Both the position numbers and the translations under genes were made by a program. The notes below the pieces were generated by a model. That model was given only the letters and a program-made list of their open reading frames with translations. It was not told where the DNA came from and made no database searches. This document shows, piece by piece, positions 9,163 to 19,200 of a DNA stretch of 64,000 nucleotides; position 1 is the first letter of the stretch, and every line of letters begins with the position of its first letter. The stretch comes from Lacipirellula limnantheis (GTDB lineage: Bacteria > Planctomycetota > Planctomycetia > Pirellulales > Lacipirellulaceae), in the NCBI RefSeq assembly GCF_007746075.1, contig NZ_CP036339.1, forward strand, positions 992,001 through 1,056,000, read 5' to 3'.

Positions 9163-10656
9163 ATGAATCCGGCAGATCACATTGTGCAGCCCCGACGGCA
9201 ATTCCTATGGGAGTTGGGCGCCGGTTTTGGCGGATTAGCGTTGAGTTCGCTGCTCGATAGGGATGGCTTTTTCTCGACACGGGCTACCGCCGCAGTAAAG
9301 TCAGACGCGTCGCCGTTGGAGCAGCGCTGCCCCGTTCTGCCGACGAAGGCGAAGTCGTGCATCTTCCTGTTCATGTTCGGCGGACCGTCGCAGGTCGACC
9401 TGTTCGACTACAAGCCTGAACTGCAGCGGCGCGACGGCCAGACGATCGACAACGAGTTTCGCCGCGGCGCCACAACGAAGGCGACGTTGCAGGCGAGCCG
9501 ACGAACGTTCCGGCAGTATGGCGAGTCCGGGCAATGGTGCTCCGACGCGTTCCCGCACATCGCGCGACATATGGACAAGCTGGCCGTGGTGAAGTCGCTC
9601 TACAGCGACTCTTTTGCTCATGGCAGTGCCCTGTTGCAGATGAACAGCGGTCGCATTTTGCAGGGGCACCCATCGATCGGGGCGTGGATGAGCTACGGCC
9701 TCGGGACGTTGAATCAGAATCTGCCGAGTTACGTCGTGATGCTCGATCCGCGCGGCGGGCCCACGACAGGGCCGCCGAATTGGTCAAGCGGCTACATGCC
9801 GGCCGTGTACCAGGGGACGATCCTGCGAACGGCGGGAGAGCCAATTCTTAACCTCAAACCGTCCGACGGCTCAACGCGGGCGATGCAACGGCGGGAGATT
9901 GACTTCATCAACGAGTTGAACGCTGCGCATGAGGCGTCGCACCCTGGCTATTCAGAGTTGGCGGCCCGCATCTCAAGCTATGAACTGGCGTTCAACCTGC
10001 AGGCGACGGCCCCCGAGGCGCTCGACCTGACGCAAGAAGACCAACGGACGCTCGACCTCTACGGCGTCAACGAACCAAAGCCGCAGTGGCATTCGCTGGC
10101 GCAAGGCCCTGCGGCGTTCGGCCGACAGTGCCTCACCGCGCGGCGACTCGTGGAGCGCGGCGTGCGGTTCGTACAGCTTTACTCCGGCGGCGGCGGCGCG
10201 GGCGGGCAGAATACTTGGGACGGCCATCATGGAATCGAAGAGAATCTAAAAATCCACGCTCCCGAAGTCGACCGACCGATCGCCGCGCTGCTGGCCGACC
10301 TGGAGCAGCGCGGGCTGCTGGAGGAGACGCTCGTGGTGTGGGGGGGCGAGTTCGGGCGGATGCCTGTTTCGGAGACCTACAACACCGGAGGCAAACCTGG
10401 GGGGCGCGATCACAACCCGAAAGGGTTCACCTATTGGATGGCAGGCGCCGGCGTGAAGGGAGGCGTCAGCTACGGCGAGACCGACGAGCTGGGCGAGGCC
10501 GCCGTCGTGAACCCGCATCACCTGCGCGATTTGCACGCGACGATCTTGCACCTCATGGGATTGGATCATAAGAAGCTCACCTACTTCCATGGCGGATTGG
10601 AAGAGAAACTCACTGGCGTCGTGGACGCGAACGTCATCCGCGGCATTATTGCCTGA
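9163..10656 (+). CDS. DUF1501 family protein
   Basis: The 497-residue protein starts MNPADHIVQPRRQFLWELG, with a Tat-like RRQFL segment before a Gly/Ala/Leu hydrophobic stretch. The body carries DUF1501 hallmarks: CIFLFMFGGPSQVDLFDYKP near the N-terminus, MNSGRILQGHPSIGAW in the middle and VVWGGEFGRMP plus GRDHNPKGFTYWMAG towards the end. This family is related to the sulfatase/alkaline-phosphatase fold. It starts 24 bp after the DUF1549/DUF1553 gene, and the two are almost certainly co-transcribed, as in most planctomycetes. The biochemical activity is not established. Confidence 0.9.
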   Translation: MNPADHIVQPRRQFLWELGAGFGGLALSSLLDRDGFFSTRATAAVKSDASPLEQRCPVLPTKAKSCIFLFMFGGPSQVDLFDYKPELQRRDGQTIDNEFRRGATTKATLQASRRTFRQYGESGQWCSDAFPHIARHMDKLAVVKSLYSDSFAHGSALLQMNSGRILQGHPSIGAWMSYGLGTLNQNLPSYVVMLDPRGGPTTGPPNWSSGYMPAVYQGTILRTAGEPILNLKPSDGSTRAMQRREIDFINELNAAHEASHPGYSELAARISSYELAFNLQATAPEALDLTQEDQRTLDLYGVNEPKPQWHSLAQGPAAFGRQCLTARRLVERGVRFVQLYSGGGGAGGQNTWDGHHGIEENLKIHAPEVDRPIAALLADLEQRGLLEETLVVWGGEFGRMPVSETYNTGGKPGGRDHNPKGFTYWMAGAGVKGGVSYGETDELGEAAVVNPHHLRDLHATILHLMGLDHKKLTYFHGGLEEKLTGVVDANVIRGIIA

Positions 10657-10993
10657 GTCACGGCGAGCGAACTTGTACCGGCGCTGGGATGCCTTTTACG
10701 GCTCAATGCGGCGAGTTATTTGAGCCATTCTGACAATCGCCTGACACGGCGCGCTCAATCACTTTCAGTTCAAGCAGGATGTCGGGCTGTAATTTGGCCC
10801 CTTCCGAACGTTGTTGACAGGCTTCCGGCGAGGTTTGTCAATCCAAGGGAATTCAAGGAAATCCTTGGCGGAAATTCGAACTTAATCCTGCTTCCACTGT
10901 TGAAGCAGCATCTGTCGGTGGTTGCTTCGCCACTCGAATTCCAAGGTTCTCTAAACTACCAGTCGCCCAATTTTGCAGTAGGGAAAGTGCACA
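10657..10993 (+). other. Intergenic region upstream of a PEP-CTERM gene
   Basis: No supported gene. A TTGACA hexamer at 10814-10819 forms a loose inverted repeat with TGTCAA about 16 bases further on, which could be a promoter or operator, but there is no good -10 box. Open frames crossing this stretch look like shadows. Confidence 0.35.
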
Positions 10994-12247
10994 ATGTCTT
11001 CATCTTTCGCCAAATTCCGAGGTTTCATCCCGGTTCGCATGGGCAAATCGGCGCGCAGGTCATTGCCCCGCGCCGCGTCGATTGGCATGTGCAGTCTGTG
11101 CCTTTCGGCGGCGCCGCTTGCACCGGCCGCCATCTACGGGACGATGTCCAACTTCGACACCTACAACACGACTCCAGAGCCATCTGAAGGGGCGGAGATC
11201 GAGCTGGAAGGGTGCCACTCTTCAATGGTGTATAACACCTTTCCGGCGCACTATAACCACATGACGGTTACCGACTACGTCGATGGCGCCAACTTTGGGA
11301 CGCGCATTCGGTTTGAAGACTACAACTTCAACACGGCCGTCACGAATGGTTCACTCAACCCAAATCCAAATCCGGCCAGCACCAACGGCCACGCATTGGT
11401 GAACACTGACGGCGGCGAACACTTTGGGTTCGCGGCGAACGAGCAGCCCAGCGCGATGAGGTTCTTCTGGTTGAATCGAACCCTCGATGGGCAGTACGAG
11501 CGCATCGGGAACGAACCGTTGGCAATTCCCAATCCGACCTGGAGCTTTGTCCCCGCGAACGGCGGCGGCGGCGCGCCCGAGGTGATCGCCGAGGTGAAGG
11601 TCCCCGAGCCGGCGGAGTTCCATGCTCTGAAGCCCGACTCCATTTGGATGAAGGTCTACAAGACAGAACTGAATCGCCCCGTGGAACTCGATGAATTGAT
11701 GTCGGGAGACGATCCGGGCAACATCGTGCCGCAGGACGAAGCCGAGATCGAGTCTGAGTGGGAGTTGCTTGAGGGGGGCGTGATCAAGGCGCACGGCGGA
11801 AAGCTTGACGACAAGGACAGCAAGTCGATCGTTCGACGTTACGAGTTCTTCGCGTACACCGGCGCCGTCGACGAGGAGAATGAACCCATCACCGCATTCC
11901 TCGATCAGGATCTGCTGGAACCGCCGGCTGGGGAACTGGGCCACTTCATTGCAGCCAACATGGTCGCCGCCAATCTGGTAGCCGCGCCGTTGCTGCCTGG
12001 CGACTTTTCCGGCGACGGCGTCGTCGATGGGCAGGATTTACTGTTGTGGCAGACGGAATTCGGCGCCAACGCCGCCGGTTCCGCGGACGGTAATCTCGAC
12101 GGCGTCGTTGATCAAGCCGACTTGACGATTTGGAGCGACAACTTCGGGGCGGTCGGGGCGGCAGCGGCAGCATCTGCGGTTCCGGAGCCGTCGTCGCTCG
12201 GACTGTTAGCAGGGACGTTCGCGGCGCTGTGGTTCCGGCGAAAATAG
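10994..12247 (+). CDS. Secreted protein with dockerin-like repeat pair and PEP-CTERM signal
   Basis: The 417-residue product has an N-terminal signal region (basic residues then ASIGMCSLCLSAAPLAPAA), a unique domain of unknown function, a dockerin-like calcium-binding repeat pair (GDFSGDGVVDGQDLLLWQ and DGNLDGVVDQADLTIWS) and a C-terminal PEP-CTERM signal (AVPEPSSLGLLAG, then FRRK). The middle domain (about residues 40-330) has no family I recognise; it contains the stretch MRFFWLNRTLDGQYERIG and many acidic residues. An in-frame ATG at 11039 is an alternative start. Surface location is inferred from the sorting signal. Confidence 0.85.
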   Translation: MSSSFAKFRGFIPVRMGKSARRSLPRAASIGMCSLCLSAAPLAPAAIYGTMSNFDTYNTTPEPSEGAEIELEGCHSSMVYNTFPAHYNHMTVTDYVDGANFGTRIRFEDYNFNTAVTNGSLNPNPNPASTNGHALVNTDGGEHFGFAANEQPSAMRFFWLNRTLDGQYERIGNEPLAIPNPTWSFVPANGGGGAPEVIAEVKVPEPAEFHALKPDSIWMKVYKTELNRPVELDELMSGDDPGNIVPQDEAEIESEWELLEGGVIKAHGGKLDDKDSKSIVRRYEFFAYTGAVDEENEPITAFLDQDLLEPPAGELGHFIAANMVAANLVAAPLLPGDFSGDGVVDGQDLLLWQTEFGANAAGSADGNLDGVVDQADLTIWSDNFGAVGAAAAASAVPEPSSLGLLAGTFAALWFRRK

Positions 12248-12326
12248 TACGCACTTCAAGCCGTCTGCGAACAAGCGTGACCAAGCACCGCAGCGGCGAA
12301 AATCGTTAGATAGAAAGTTGGCTTCT

Positions 12327-12364
12327 GTCGACGCGGCGGTTCATTCCCGTCGCGTCGACGTTTT
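12327..12364 (+). terminator. Rho-independent terminator
   Basis: A perfect 9-bp inverted repeat (GTCGACGCG at 12327 and CGCGTCGAC at 12351) with a 15-base loop is followed by GTTTT. It lies 80 bp after the PEP-CTERM gene and before the convergent kinase-like gene, so it probably ends the plus-strand transcript. Confidence 0.6.
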
Positions 12365-12520
12365 CACGCGCCGTCCGTGACACGGTGCTGGACCCGCTCC
12401 GTTCATGTGCCAGGCCCAATTGCCTCTTCCGCATTGACGGTGAAGCCAAGAGGCGGCAGTCGAACGTATCTTGGCGCGCCCGATGCGCCGCGCCGGGCGA
12501 ATAGTTCGCAAAGGCGGCTA

Positions 12521-14881
12521 TTAGCACAGCATTGATTCGCAGTGAATCAATAGCCGCTCGGCGTATGCCGCACGATGCGGCATCGCGGCGTCGATGGCGA
12601 TCAATCTGGCGAGTGAGAGCATCGTGTAGCCTGCAATCGATGGCTCGTGCTTTTCCGAACGGAGCGAGCAATAGGCGTCGACAAACGTCGCGGACGATGG
12701 AGTGAAGAAGTCCGGATCGTCATACTCGCGCAGGCCCATCTCGATGAGGTGGGCGACGAAGTTACCGACGTCTAGAGCCGGGTTGCCCATACAGTACAAG
12801 TCCAGATCGCACAGACAGACGTTCGTGCCGTCGACGATGACTTGATCCTGGTAGAAGTCACGGTGGATCGGCGTTGATCGGGTTACCGACAGATTTGCCG
12901 CGATGCGCTCGCACTTGGCGAGCACTGCCTCAAGACGATGCTTCCACTGCGGCCGGCTCGCTGTGAGCGCCTCCAGTCGGTCGCGAAGAATAGTGAGCTC
13001 GTCGTCTAACGAATGCCGGCGATCGGGAGGCGGTCCTTGCGTATGGAGCTTGGCAAGCGACGCCGCGATCCGGCCCGCGACGGCAGGACCATGCGGACCC
13101 GCCAACATCTCTGTTGCCACGGTACCGGACACCTTGCGCTGCAACCACATATTCCATTCATCGATGACGCCCAACGCCTCAGGAACATAAATTCCGTCGG
13201 CCGCATCCTGCTGGAATCCGGCGTCGTAGATCGAGCGTTGATTCTGAAAGTCTCGCCGGGCGACAGGGCGCCGGCTCATTTTTGCCAAGATCCCTTGCAC
13301 TTGGCCGGTTGCCTGATCCTGCACGTCGTATTCAATGAGACAGCGTCTTCCGGGCTTGTGCCTGACGACGCGAAAGGCAACGACCGAAGTATTGGACCAC
13401 CCCGTCGGCATCAAGCCGGCGGCCAACGCTGCAGTGACTTGGCGAGGGTTCGTCGCAGGTATCGCATTCGGCAAGGCGTCATCTGTGAGGACGGGATGAT
13501 CACCGGGCGACGGAAGTTGTTCGAGACGAGCTCTCGGCGCGTTGTGTGCCGAGACGCCGCGACCAATCTGATCATGTGCCTTGCCGGCGCGGTTCAGGAT
13601 CGCCTCGGTGAACATCGGCCAATGTGCTTGGCGTTGGCGGAATGGTTCAATTGCCAATTTCAGCAGTCCAAGCGCGACGTGCCGACTGATGCGGTCGTCA
13701 TTGGGGAGTTGGCGAACTCGCTGATACCCTGCGAGCAGGTGGCTTCGCCAAAGATCAACTTCCGCCGGCAGTAGCCAGCCATTGAACGCTTCGCGCTCAC
13801 AATGAGCGATAAAGTTGCCAAGGTCCCGAGCAGGATCGCCAATGCATGCGTTGTCGACGTCGAGCAGTACGATCTCATCATCAACCAGCACCTGATCGAG
13901 ATGGAAATCGCCATGACAGACGCTCAGTTCGACATGCTGATCAGCGAGGCCGTCGGCAATGTCACGTGCCAATCGGGCGGCTCGCCGCGCTACGCTTGGT
14001 AGGACGTCGGCGATCGCTGCTATCGCACTTCTTGCTTCGGCGCTTGCGAGATCGGTTGGAGCAAATTGCAGTCGCCCGCACCGATGGGAATGAAGCGTCG
14101 CCAGCGTCGCCCCGACTCGCTCGGCGACGTCTGCGAGATCTCGTCGCTGGGCCATCACCTCCCGAAGTCGAACGCCAGTCACCCATTCGGAGAGAACATA
14201 TCGTTGTTTCGGGCAGCGTTCCAGGCGCCGAGGCAAGCGAGCCCCGCGAACGTTCGCCAAGACTTTGGCGTTTCTTTGCGCTCGATCGTAGTCGCGGCCC
14301 GCATAGAGTTTCACGGCCGCCACGGGTTTCCCGGCGACCATGACCGCTCCGACGAACCGACGCTCTGGCTTGTAACGAAGAGCGTCGATGGAGAGTTCAC
14401 CCGTCGGGATATGGTCGCCCCATTCCTTTTGCAGTCGGTCCGCCGGATTGAGCAGGTCGGCCAGACGGCCCAGTACGGCGTCTTGCGGAAATAAGTAGGC
14501 GACAACTCCCAGCGTACCGTCGACCATGACGCCCGATGAGTTTCTAGCCGATTGCAGCGCCGCTTTGCCGATTTTATGACTCGCATCGCCCGCGAAACCT
14601 TTGAAGTAAACGAAGGCAGGCGCGCCGTTGCCACGCGCGACGAATGAAGCCAAGCAACTCGTTCTCGGCTTGTATTTCAGGTAGTTCGGCTCTAGTGACG
14701 CGACTTCGAGCCACGGCGCTTGGCGCCTGAGCCATTGAAGTGCGCGACGTGGGTCCAACAACGTCGCCAGACCCGCGAAATCCAGTTCGCGAGCCACAAT
14801 CGCCTCGTCTGCCCTGCCGTTTGCATTGCGTTGCATAGTGACCGACGAGTTGGCGCCCAGCTCATCGGCCGTATGCGACAT
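12521..14881 (-). CDS. Tandem aminoglycoside-phosphotransferase-like kinase (two APH domains)
   Basis: The product of about 786 residues contains two APH/choline-kinase-fold domains in one chain. The first has HGDFHLDQVLVDD followed by VLLDVDNACIGDPARDLGNF; the second has HRDFYQDQVIVDG followed by CLCDLDLYCMGNPALDVGNF. These are the Brenner-type catalytic loop and the metal-binding D-x-D; in both copies the usual catalytic-loop Asn is Gln. The substrate is unlikely to be an antibiotic: it ends a glycosyltransferase/ABC exporter operon and may phosphorylate a sugar or lipid intermediate (inference). The frame is open upstream to 14953, but ATG 14881 gives a 20-base overlap with the ABC gene, typical of coupling. 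Confidence 0.8.
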   Translation of the reverse strand: MSHTADELGANSSVTMQRNANGRADEAIVARELDFAGLATLLDPRRALQWLRRQAPWLEVASLEPNYLKYKPRTSCLASFVARGNGAPAFVYFKGFAGDASHKIGKAALQSARNSSGVMVDGTLGVVAYLFPQDAVLGRLADLLNPADRLQKEWGDHIPTGELSIDALRYKPERRFVGAVMVAGKPVAAVKLYAGRDYDRAQRNAKVLANVRGARLPRRLERCPKQRYVLSEWVTGVRLREVMAQRRDLADVAERVGATLATLHSHRCGRLQFAPTDLASAEARSAIAAIADVLPSVARRAARLARDIADGLADQHVELSVCHGDFHLDQVLVDDEIVLLDVDNACIGDPARDLGNFIAHCEREAFNGWLLPAEVDLWRSHLLAGYQRVRQLPNDDRISRHVALGLLKLAIEPFRQRQAHWPMFTEAILNRAGKAHDQIGRGVSAHNAPRARLEQLPSPGDHPVLTDDALPNAIPATNPRQVTAALAAGLMPTGWSNTSVVAFRVVRHKPGRRCLIEYDVQDQATGQVQGILAKMSRRPVARRDFQNQRSIYDAGFQQDAADGIYVPEALGVIDEWNMWLQRKVSGTVATEMLAGPHGPAVAGRIAASLAKLHTQGPPPDRRHSLDDELTILRDRLEALTASRPQWKHRLEAVLAKCERIAANLSVTRSTPIHRDFYQDQVIVDGTNVCLCDLDLYCMGNPALDVGNFVAHLIEMGLREYDDPDFFTPSSATFVDAYCSLRSEKHEPSIAGYTMLSLARLIAIDAAMPHRAAYAERLLIHCESMLC

Positions 14882-16715
14882 ACGTCTGTTCCCCTGTCTG
14901 ACGCGAGGATGATTCATGCTGGAGGCGATAGCCATGAGCGTATGCGCCGGCAACTTCCATCAAGTCTGCGTGCGTTCCCTGTTCAATGATCCTCCCGCGA
15001 TCGACCACGATGATCTCGTCAGAAGATGCGGCGCGACGGTAGTCATGCGTTGCAAGAATCGTCGTCCGACCGAGAGCCAGTCGCTCCAAAGCCTCGCTGA
15101 CGCGATGTTCATTTCGTTGGTCCAGGCCGGTCGTGGGTTCGTCTAACAGCAGAATGGGCGTTTTGCGAATGGCGGCTCGCGCGATGGCGATCCGCTGTCG
15201 TTGGCCATGGGAGAGATTAACGCCGCGTTCGCCCAACGGAGTGGCGTACCCCTGCGGCAACCGGGAAACGAATGATTCGGCGTTGGCCAATTGGGCGGCG
15301 ACGCGCACTTGCTCTGGAGTCGCGTCAGCGACGCCGAAAGCGATGTTCTGTTCGACGGTGGCCGCGAAGAGGATCGTATCCTGGAGCACCACTCCGATCT
15401 GGCTGCGGAGCGAAGTGAGCGTAAGGCTCCGAATATCGTGACCGTCAATCGTGATGCGCCCGTCATTTACATCGTACAGACGCAACAGCATGCTGATCAG
15501 CGTGCTCTTTCCGCTGCCGGAACTGCCAACGACGGCGATACGACGGCCGGGGCGAACTTCCAGATTGAGGTCCTCGAACAAGGGCCGATCCTGCGAATAG
15601 GCGAAGCGAACGTGCTCAAACTTGATAAGTCCGCGGAACGGCGGCGCGACGGACGCGTCCGGCAGATCTTTGACGTCTGGACTTCTCTCCAGAATGTCGA
15701 CAATTCGCTCACCGGCGGCCACTGCCTTCGCCAGCCGACCGGCATACTTGGCGAAGTCCTGCAACGGCTGCATGGCCCGTTTCATGTAGGTTAGAAACAG
15801 CCACAATTCGCCGATGGACAACTCCGCCCTGAGCACCATCGAACCGCCGACCCACAAGACGAGCGCCGTGGCGAGGGCGACGAGAACATCGATCGACCGT
15901 TCCAGGCGAGCGGACAAGCGTTGAGTTTTCGCGCCCTCTCGCAGATCGTGACGATTGCTGCCCGCGAATTCCTCCTCGAACTTTGCTTCGAGAGAAAGAG
16001 CTTGAACTACTTTCACGGCAGCCATTGATTGGGCGACCGTGGCGGCCATTCGGCTTTCGCGGCTGCGTTGCTTGCGCGCGGCCTCGTGGATGCGGCGACC
16101 GATGCGCACCGTCGCGATGCCGGAGAGCGGCAACAAACTCAGGACGAGGAGGGTCAGCTTCCAGTTCATCGCGACCATAACGGCGAACATCGCCGCCAGC
16201 AGCATGAGGCTCGCCAATAGCGGCAACAGGGCGGTGACGGTGACGTCTCCCAGCATCTTGACGTCGCCGGTCACGCGCACCAGCAGATCCCCGCCGCGCG
16301 CTTGGTCATGAAATGACAACGAGAGCCGTTGGAGATGGCGGTAGAGATCAGTTCTGAGCCGCCCCATCACCCGATTGCTCGCGACAGCGAACCCGACTGT
16401 TCGCAGATAATCGAACATCGCCCGTAGGCCAGTGAGAAACACCAACGCGACGCCCGCAACGATCAGGACGGTCGTAGGCTCGAGGTGCGCGACGCTCGCC
16501 GCGAGAAAGCCGTTGCCGCGCGGCGATTCGCCGGCAATAAGGTCGAGCACGACCTTGATCGGCCAGGGTTCTATAACCCGCAAGAGCGTTGATAACACGA
16601 GCGCGGTGATGGCCGCACCGGCTAATCGCCGCTCGCGTAACACCTCTGGCGCGAAAACTTTGAGGACGCCGAAAAACCGGGGCGCACCGTCGCGGATATT
16701 TTTTGGTCGTGACAT
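14862..16715 (-). CDS. ABC exporter half-transporter (fused TMD and ATPase)
   Basis: The 617-residue protein has an N-terminal six-helix exporter domain (residues 20-310, for example ITALVLSTLLRVIEPWPIKVVLDLI) and a C-terminal ATP-binding domain. The latter shows Walker A GSSGSGKST, the Q-loop near GVVLQDTILF, signature LSHGQRQR, Walker B ILLLDEPT and the switch His in ATHDY. This is the MsbA/LipA-like type that flips or exports lipids, glycolipids or peptides as a homodimer. It lies 5 bp after a glycosyltransferase gene and overlaps the downstream kinase gene, so its substrate is probably the product of the preceding glycosyltransferases (inference). Confidence 0.9.
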   Translation of the reverse strand: MSRPKNIRDGAPRFFGVLKVFAPEVLRERRLAGAAITALVLSTLLRVIEPWPIKVVLDLIAGESPRGNGFLAASVAHLEPTTVLIVAGVALVFLTGLRAMFDYLRTVGFAVASNRVMGRLRTDLYRHLQRLSLSFHDQARGGDLLVRVTGDVKMLGDVTVTALLPLLASLMLLAAMFAVMVAMNWKLTLLVLSLLPLSGIATVRIGRRIHEAARKQRSRESRMAATVAQSMAAVKVVQALSLEAKFEEEFAGSNRHDLREGAKTQRLSARLERSIDVLVALATALVLWVGGSMVLRAELSIGELWLFLTYMKRAMQPLQDFAKYAGRLAKAVAAGERIVDILERSPDVKDLPDASVAPPFRGLIKFEHVRFAYSQDRPLFEDLNLEVRPGRRIAVVGSSGSGKSTLISMLLRLYDVNDGRITIDGHDIRSLTLTSLRSQIGVVLQDTILFAATVEQNIAFGVADATPEQVRVAAQLANAESFVSRLPQGYATPLGERGVNLSHGQRQRIAIARAAIRKTPILLLDEPTTGLDQRNEHRVSEALERLALGRTTILATHDYRRAASSDEIIVVDRGRIIEQGTHADLMEVAGAYAHGYRLQHESSSRQTGEQTYVAYGR

Positions 16716-16720
16716 TTGGC

Positions 16721-17917
16721 TTAGGCCTTTTGCACCGCTCGGTGATCGCGCCTTGACCTGCCTTCCCCGGTCGTCGCCAAACCTGCGATGCGATCGACGA
16801 CGGCCTGCCAGGTGTGATGCTCAACGACGCGCTGCCGTCCTGACGCGCCGAGGCGCCGTCGCAGTTCAGGTTGTCGGGCGAGACGCCGTAGCGATTCGAC
16901 GATTTCGCCGACGTTGCCAGGCTCGCACAGCAGTCCAGCCACGTCGTGTCCGACGATGCTCGGAATCTGTCCGACGCGGCTCGCGACTACCGGTAACCCG
17001 GCAGCCATGTACTCGAACACCTTCAGGGGAGAGAAGTAATATCGCTCGATGTGCGGCGGGCAGGCGACGGCGACGTCCATACGACGCAACCATTTCGGCA
17101 CGTCGGCCGGATCAACGGCGCCGACAAAGCAAACTGCCTTGCAAACGGCGCTGCCATGGTTCGCCAACTGACGCTGGAGAGCTGGCGTCTCGGGCCCGTC
17201 TCCAACCAGAATCAAGCGGGCCTCAGGGAGTTCGGCGTGCAACAGGGAGAAGGCCTCGATCAGTGCTTCCAGTCCGTGCCACGCCTTCATGGTGCCAACG
17301 AATCCTATCGTGAAGAGGCGGTTACGGTCGGCGTCGGCGAGGCTGTCGGCAAATCGCCCCGGATCGACTCCGTTCTCGACAACATGCACATGGTCCGCTG
17401 GGTTGCACTCGCCGCGGACGTAGTCGGCCACCGCGTCGGAGACCGTTGCGACCACGCGCGCCGCGGAGAAAGCGCGCCGCGCAGCCCGTTCAGCCGTCCC
17501 GACGGCGAAGAGGCGGCGGTGCTTGCGCTGTTCTTCAACCAGAGGGGCGTTGACTTCGAGGACGCCGGGAATTCCCGCAGCGCGGGCATGTTCCATGGCG
17601 GCGTAGTTCCAGAGGGCGTGTCGTTCGTAGACGAGGTCGAATCGATCCGCGGCGGCGATGGCTTCGCCGACCGCGTCATTGGCCGCCAACAGCGACCATT
17701 CCCGTTCGCGCGGATCGTCATTCGTCGGGCACGGCAATTCGTGGACCGCCAGATCAACAAGATCAGGCGGCGATTCGCCGCCAACTCGCGCGGCAAAGAG
17801 TTCAACATGATCGCCGCGCTTGCGCCACGCGCGAATGATCTCTTGAACGTGAACCGAACAGCCCTTGCGGCCAAAGACGGGAACTCCGGGATCGGTGCAG
17901 ATATATGCAATTCGCAT
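16721..17917 (-). CDS. GT4-family glycosyltransferase
   Basis: The 398-residue product has the GT-B fold pattern of GT4 enzymes: an N-terminal G-x-KGCSVHVQEII segment (about residues 18-30), a central GFVGTMKAWHGLEALIEAF strand-loop (acceptor to donor domain), RLILVGDGPE, and the C-terminal nucleotide-sugar motif in FSPLKVFEYMAAGLPVV with its E-x7-E-like spacing. It starts one base inside the stop of the preceding gene (TGATG junction), so the two are translationally coupled. Donor and acceptor sugars cannot be predicted. Confidence 0.88.
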   Translation of the reverse strand: MRIAYICTDPGVPVFGRKGCSVHVQEIIRAWRKRGDHVELFAARVGGESPPDLVDLAVHELPCPTNDDPREREWSLLAANDAVGEAIAAADRFDLVYERHALWNYAAMEHARAAGIPGVLEVNAPLVEEQRKHRRLFAVGTAERAARRAFSAARVVATVSDAVADYVRGECNPADHVHVVENGVDPGRFADSLADADRNRLFTIGFVGTMKAWHGLEALIEAFSLLHAELPEARLILVGDGPETPALQRQLANHGSAVCKAVCFVGAVDPADVPKWLRRMDVAVACPPHIERYYFSPLKVFEYMAAGLPVVASRVGQIPSIVGHDVAGLLCEPGNVGEIVESLRRLARQPELRRRLGASGRQRVVEHHTWQAVVDRIAGLATTGEGRSRRDHRAVQKA

Positions 17918-19200
17918 CAGATAGCTCCAACCGTGCGAAGAGCCGTTGCGGAGGCTTGGTCGCGACTTTCAGCGAAGATGTCGCGTTGACTCGTCGAGTT
18001 ACGGTCGACGTCGAAGTTCCGCTCGATCAGTTGTCGCGCGGAGGCCGCAAGTGCGTCCCGCAGCGAAGCGTCAACCATCAACCGGGCGATGGAGTCGGCT
18101 AGTTCGCGCGGGCAACGTTCGCTGACAATCAGGCCGGTCTTCTCATGCCGCACGAGTTCCGGTATCCCGGTCACATCCGTTGCAACGCACGGCGTGCCGA
18201 GCGCCATCGCTTCCAAGAGCACAGTCGGTAGGCCGTCGCGGTTACCGTCTTCGCCAATGATGCAGGGGGCTGCCACGACGGCTGCCGACTGCATGGCCTC
18301 CATAACGTCGCGCCGGCAACGCGGGCCTAGCAAACGGATCCGCCGACTGAGATTAAGCTGCGCAACGCGACGAGCGAGATCGCCGGCAAGTTCGCCGTCG
18401 CCGATGATTTCGCAGTCGAAGACCAGCCCCCGTGCCGCCAATAGAGCACAGGCGTCGATAAGGTCGGCGAACCCTTTCTTCTCGACGAGTCGACCGACGG
18501 CGACGATTTTCGCTGGTCGCGTCGTCGGGGATTGGTAAGGGATCTCCGAGAGGTCGAGTCCGTTGTAGATGCGGGTGATCTTGCCGGCGAACTCTGGATA
18601 CTGCCGGCAAAGAAACTCCCGATTGAAGTCGCTGACGGTGACGACGTGCGCCGCCGACGCGATCTTCTCGCGGAGGTCGGCGGGATCGACCTCTTCGTGA
18701 AAAATGTCCTTCGCGTGAGCGGTCACGCTGTAAGGAATTCCGGTGATCAGCGACGCTAAGCGAGCTACGGATGCCGCGGACGTAGCAAAGTGGGCATGGA
18801 GGTGGTCTATCTTCTGCTTGGCAATGTGCTGCGCCAACACGACGGCGTGATACAAGTCGGCCGTCGTCGCGTGACCGACGCCGCTGAGCGCTGACAGAAC
18901 TCGAGGATAGCGTCGTTGGGTTTCCCGTACTGCTTCCCAGAAGTCACTGAGTCGACAGTTTCCCTCGGGCATGTACGCGACAGCGGCCCTTACCTGCGCC
19001 AATTTGTCTTGAAAGTGCGCGTCGGACGGCGTGCGGAGCGAAAAGACGTCGATTTCCACGCCGGCCCGCTCGTGTGCGAGTATCTCGTTGACCACGAAGG
19101 TCTCGGAGAATCGCGGATATCTTTTGACGACGTAACCGACGCGGAGTGCCGGAGCGAATTCCAAGGAGGCATACGTCTGACGAGAACCGAGATCAAGCAT
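17917..19200 (-). CDS. GT4-family glycosyltransferase (colanic acid-type)
   Basis: The product is about 427 residues starting MLDLGSRQTYASLEF. It shows GYVVKRYPRFSETFVVNEI near the N-terminus, HAHFATSAASVARL in the middle, KIVAVGRLVEKKGFADLI as the second-domain entry and TVLLEAMALGTPCVATDVTG for donor binding, a set seen in WcaL/colanic-acid-type GT4 enzymes. An upstream in-frame start at 19221 exists, but ATG 19200 has an AAGGAA ribosome site 8 bases upstream and overlaps the previous stop by 8 bases (ATGCTTGA), so it is preferred. It is the middle member of a three-glycosyltransferase run. Confidence 0.87.
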   Translation of the reverse strand: MLDLGSRQTYASLEFAPALRVGYVVKRYPRFSETFVVNEILAHERAGVEIDVFSLRTPSDAHFQDKLAQVRAAVAYMPEGNCRLSDFWEAVRETQRRYPRVLSALSGVGHATTADLYHAVVLAQHIAKQKIDHLHAHFATSAASVARLASLITGIPYSVTAHAKDIFHEEVDPADLREKIASAAHVVTVSDFNREFLCRQYPEFAGKITRIYNGLDLSEIPYQSPTTRPAKIVAVGRLVEKKGFADLIDACALLAARGLVFDCEIIGDGELAGDLARRVAQLNLSRRIRLLGPRCRRDVMEAMQSAAVVAAPCIIGEDGNRDGLPTVLLEAMALGTPCVATDVTGIPELVRHEKTGLIVSERCPRELADSIARLMVDASLRDALAASARQLIERNFDVDRNSTSQRDIFAESRDQASATALRTVGAI